A DNA stretch of 60,705 nt, from contig NZ_BCUA01000017.1 in assembly GCF_001591045.1 (NCBI RefSeq), positions 1 to 60,705 of the forward strand, read 5' to 3'. Positions within the stretch are counted from its first letter, which is position 1, and every line of letters begins with the position of its first letter. Made by a program: the position numbers and the translations under genes. Shown here piece after piece: positions 59,702 to 60,705 of this stretch. Source of the DNA: Sphingopyxis granuli NBRC 100800 (lineage in GTDB: Bacteria; Pseudomonadota; Alphaproteobacteria; Sphingomonadales; Sphingomonadaceae). The notes under the pieces were generated by a model. The model was not told the origin of the DNA, searched no databases, and saw nothing but the letters and a program-made list of their open reading frames with translations.

Positions 59702-59707
59702 CCTAGG
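59702..59707. repeat. Predicted IS481-type target duplication, left copy
   Basis: CCTAGG abuts the left inverted repeat and fits NCTAGN, the 6-bp target reported for IS481 (recalled). The right copy would lie just beyond the window. Confidence 0.6.
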
Positions 59708-60649
59708 TGTTTGGTCCCGGCATTTGATGGTGTGGATTTAGCGTGAAGCGTTGGGGTTCACTTGTCCAGCATTTGCAGATGTATTCGTAAGGCGTGAGGC
59801 CGCGGAGCGTCTTGAGGCGGCGACCGTAGTTATATGCGTTGATGAAGTCGTGGAGGTGCGCAGTCAGTTGGGCATGGCTGTCGTAGTGGTAGCGTTTGAC
59901 CGTAGCTTCCTTGATGGTGCGGTTCATCCTTTCGACTTGGCCATTGGTCCAGGGGTGCTTCACCTTGGTCAGGCGATGCTCGATGCCGTGCTCGTCGCAG
60001 ACGCGGTCGAAGATATGATGGAAGGCGTATTTGTCGCGGACCTGGTGAACTGGATGCCGTTATCGGTAAGCACTGTGTGGATGGCGTAAGGGACCGATGC
60101 GATCAGGTTCCGCAGGAACTGGGCCGCGATCATCTTGCCAGCTTGCTCATGCAGTTCGACGAAGGCGAACTTGCTGGTCCGGTCGATCGCCACGAACAGG
60201 CGCAGCTTGCCTTCGGCCGTCTGCACCTCGGCGATGTCGATGTGGAAGTAGCCGATCGGGTAGGTCTTGAACTTGCGCATGGGTTCCTTGTCGCCGGTTA
60301 CTTCCGGCAGGCGGCTGATGCCGTGCCGTCGCAAGCAGCGATGCAACGATGATCGCGTCAAGTGCGGGATTGTCGCCTGCAGCGCATAAAGGCAGTCATC
60401 CAGCGGTAGCAGCGTGTGCTTGCGAAAGGCGACGATGACCGCCTCTTCCTCGATGCTCAGCACCGTTGAATGCGCATCCTTCGGACCCGTAGAGAGGTCC
60501 TTGACGGCCGTGCGTCTCTTCCACTTGGCGACCGTCTTCTGGTTGATCCCATAGCGCTTCGCCAGAACCCTCAGGCTCTCTTGACTATGCTGTATCGCTC
60601 GACGGACCGCCTCCGTCGTGCGGGCGCTCCCGTGTAAAATCTGGCCCAT
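59703..60649 (-). pseudogene. IS481-family transposase with a one-base frameshift
   Basis: The frame starts at ATG 60649 after GGAAGG. It has a helix-turn-helix N-terminus (ESLRVLAKRYGINQKTVAKW), then the DDE core: YFHIDIAEVQ (first Asp) and VLTDNGIQFT (second Asp). Near 60041-60046 one base is missing. The other frame continues as VRDKYAFHHIFDRVCDEHG, then KHPWTNGQVERMNRTIKE (Glu) to the end. The final TAG (59703-59705) lies outside the inverted repeat in the CTAG target. The copy is inactive unless the gap is a sequencing error. Confidence 0.88.
59708..59732. repeat. IS481-type terminal inverted repeat, left
   Basis: 25 bases, identical to the reverse complement of 60681-60705. Symmetry breaks at the 26th base (T against C). 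Confidence 0.93.
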
Positions 60650-60680
60650 AGTGCATCCTTCCATGCCTGCATGGATATCG

Positions 60681-60705
60681 CACCATCAAATGCCGGGACC
60701 AAACA
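60681..60705. repeat. IS481-type terminal inverted repeat, right
   Basis: 25 bases ending in GGGACCAAACA at the last base of the window. Perfect complement of the left repeat. Confidence 0.93.

Larger units (their letters stand above)
59708..60705. mobile_element. IS481-family insertion sequence, 998 bp
   Basis: Perfect 25-bp terminal inverted repeats begin TGTTTGGTCCCGGCATTTGA (59708-59732) and end with the reverse complement at 60681-60705. The single transposase gene reads leftward and fills the element. The window's last base is the element's outer edge. Confidence 0.93.

Noticed and set aside
1-60705. CRISPR array, tRNA or rRNA genes, prophage
   Set aside because: No regularly spaced repeats, cloverleaf candidates, rRNA-like stretches or phage structural genes were seen on reading.

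Overview
The window comes from a very GC-rich alphaproteobacterium, most likely a sphingomonad (Sphingopyxis, Sphingomonas or Novosphingobium type). The basis is the family content: five TonB-dependent receptors in 60 kb, small catabolic islands that each carry their own receptor, and short intergenic inverted repeats. I could not run a taxonomic search. No tRNA, rRNA, CRISPR array, phage or plasmid backbone was seen.

Region 1 (about 0.2-10.3 kb) is a catabolic island for an unidentified organic acid. It holds a VOC protein, a glutathione transferase, a carboxymuconolactone-decarboxylase-like protein, an NTF2/SnoaL-like protein, an MFS carrier, an SDR dehydrogenase, a TonB receptor, a DUF3237 protein, a class III CoA-transferase and an HMG-CoA-lyase-like enzyme. 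Its promoters share short palindromes, but no regulator lies nearby. Region 2 (10.3-18.9 kb) has a CapA-like protein, a TonB receptor gene split by a one-base frameshift, an AbgT-type transporter, a CocE/NonD hydrolase and a LysR regulator.

Region 3 (19.0-43.9 kb) is the most coherent system and reads as a complete phytate-to-central-metabolism locus. It has two TonB receptors, a histidine-acid phytase lipoprotein, a two-domain beta-propeller phytase, a Tat-exported PhoD-like phosphatase, an organophosphate:phosphate-antiporter-family carrier, an inositol monophosphatase and a full myo-inositol pathway (iolG, iolC-DUF2090, iolD, iolE, iolB, mmsA/iolA, a second Gfo/Idh dehydrogenase). An RpiR-type regulator (IolR-like) and a PepSY/response-regulator/histidine-kinase triad are included. 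Variants of GGAA-N6-TTCC lie in front of nearly every transcription unit, including both phytases, so one regulator probably controls phosphate-ester removal, uptake and carbon catabolism together. The carrier keeps the three phosphate-ester-binding residues of GlpT, so the cell may import inositol monophosphate and finish dephosphorylation in the cytoplasm.

Region 4 (44.5-59.3 kb) is a second unexplored catabolic island governed by a GntR/UTRA regulator, with a 22-bp TTTG...ATAACAAA palindrome in front of its four promoter regions. Two polysaccharide-deacetylase-fold hydrolases, an isochorismatase-fold amidase, an HMG-CoA-lyase-like enzyme, an MFS carrier, a TonB receptor, three tandem secreted bicupin paralogues, an aconitase-type isomerase pair and a class III CoA-transferase form overlapping operons. 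The enzyme order fits opening of a cyclic imide or similar ring, deamidation to a branched dicarboxylate, CoA activation and retro-aldol cleavage. This is inference.

The right end is a 998-bp IS481-family element with perfect 25-bp terminal inverted repeats. The window ends on its last base, and its transposase carries a one-base frameshift.
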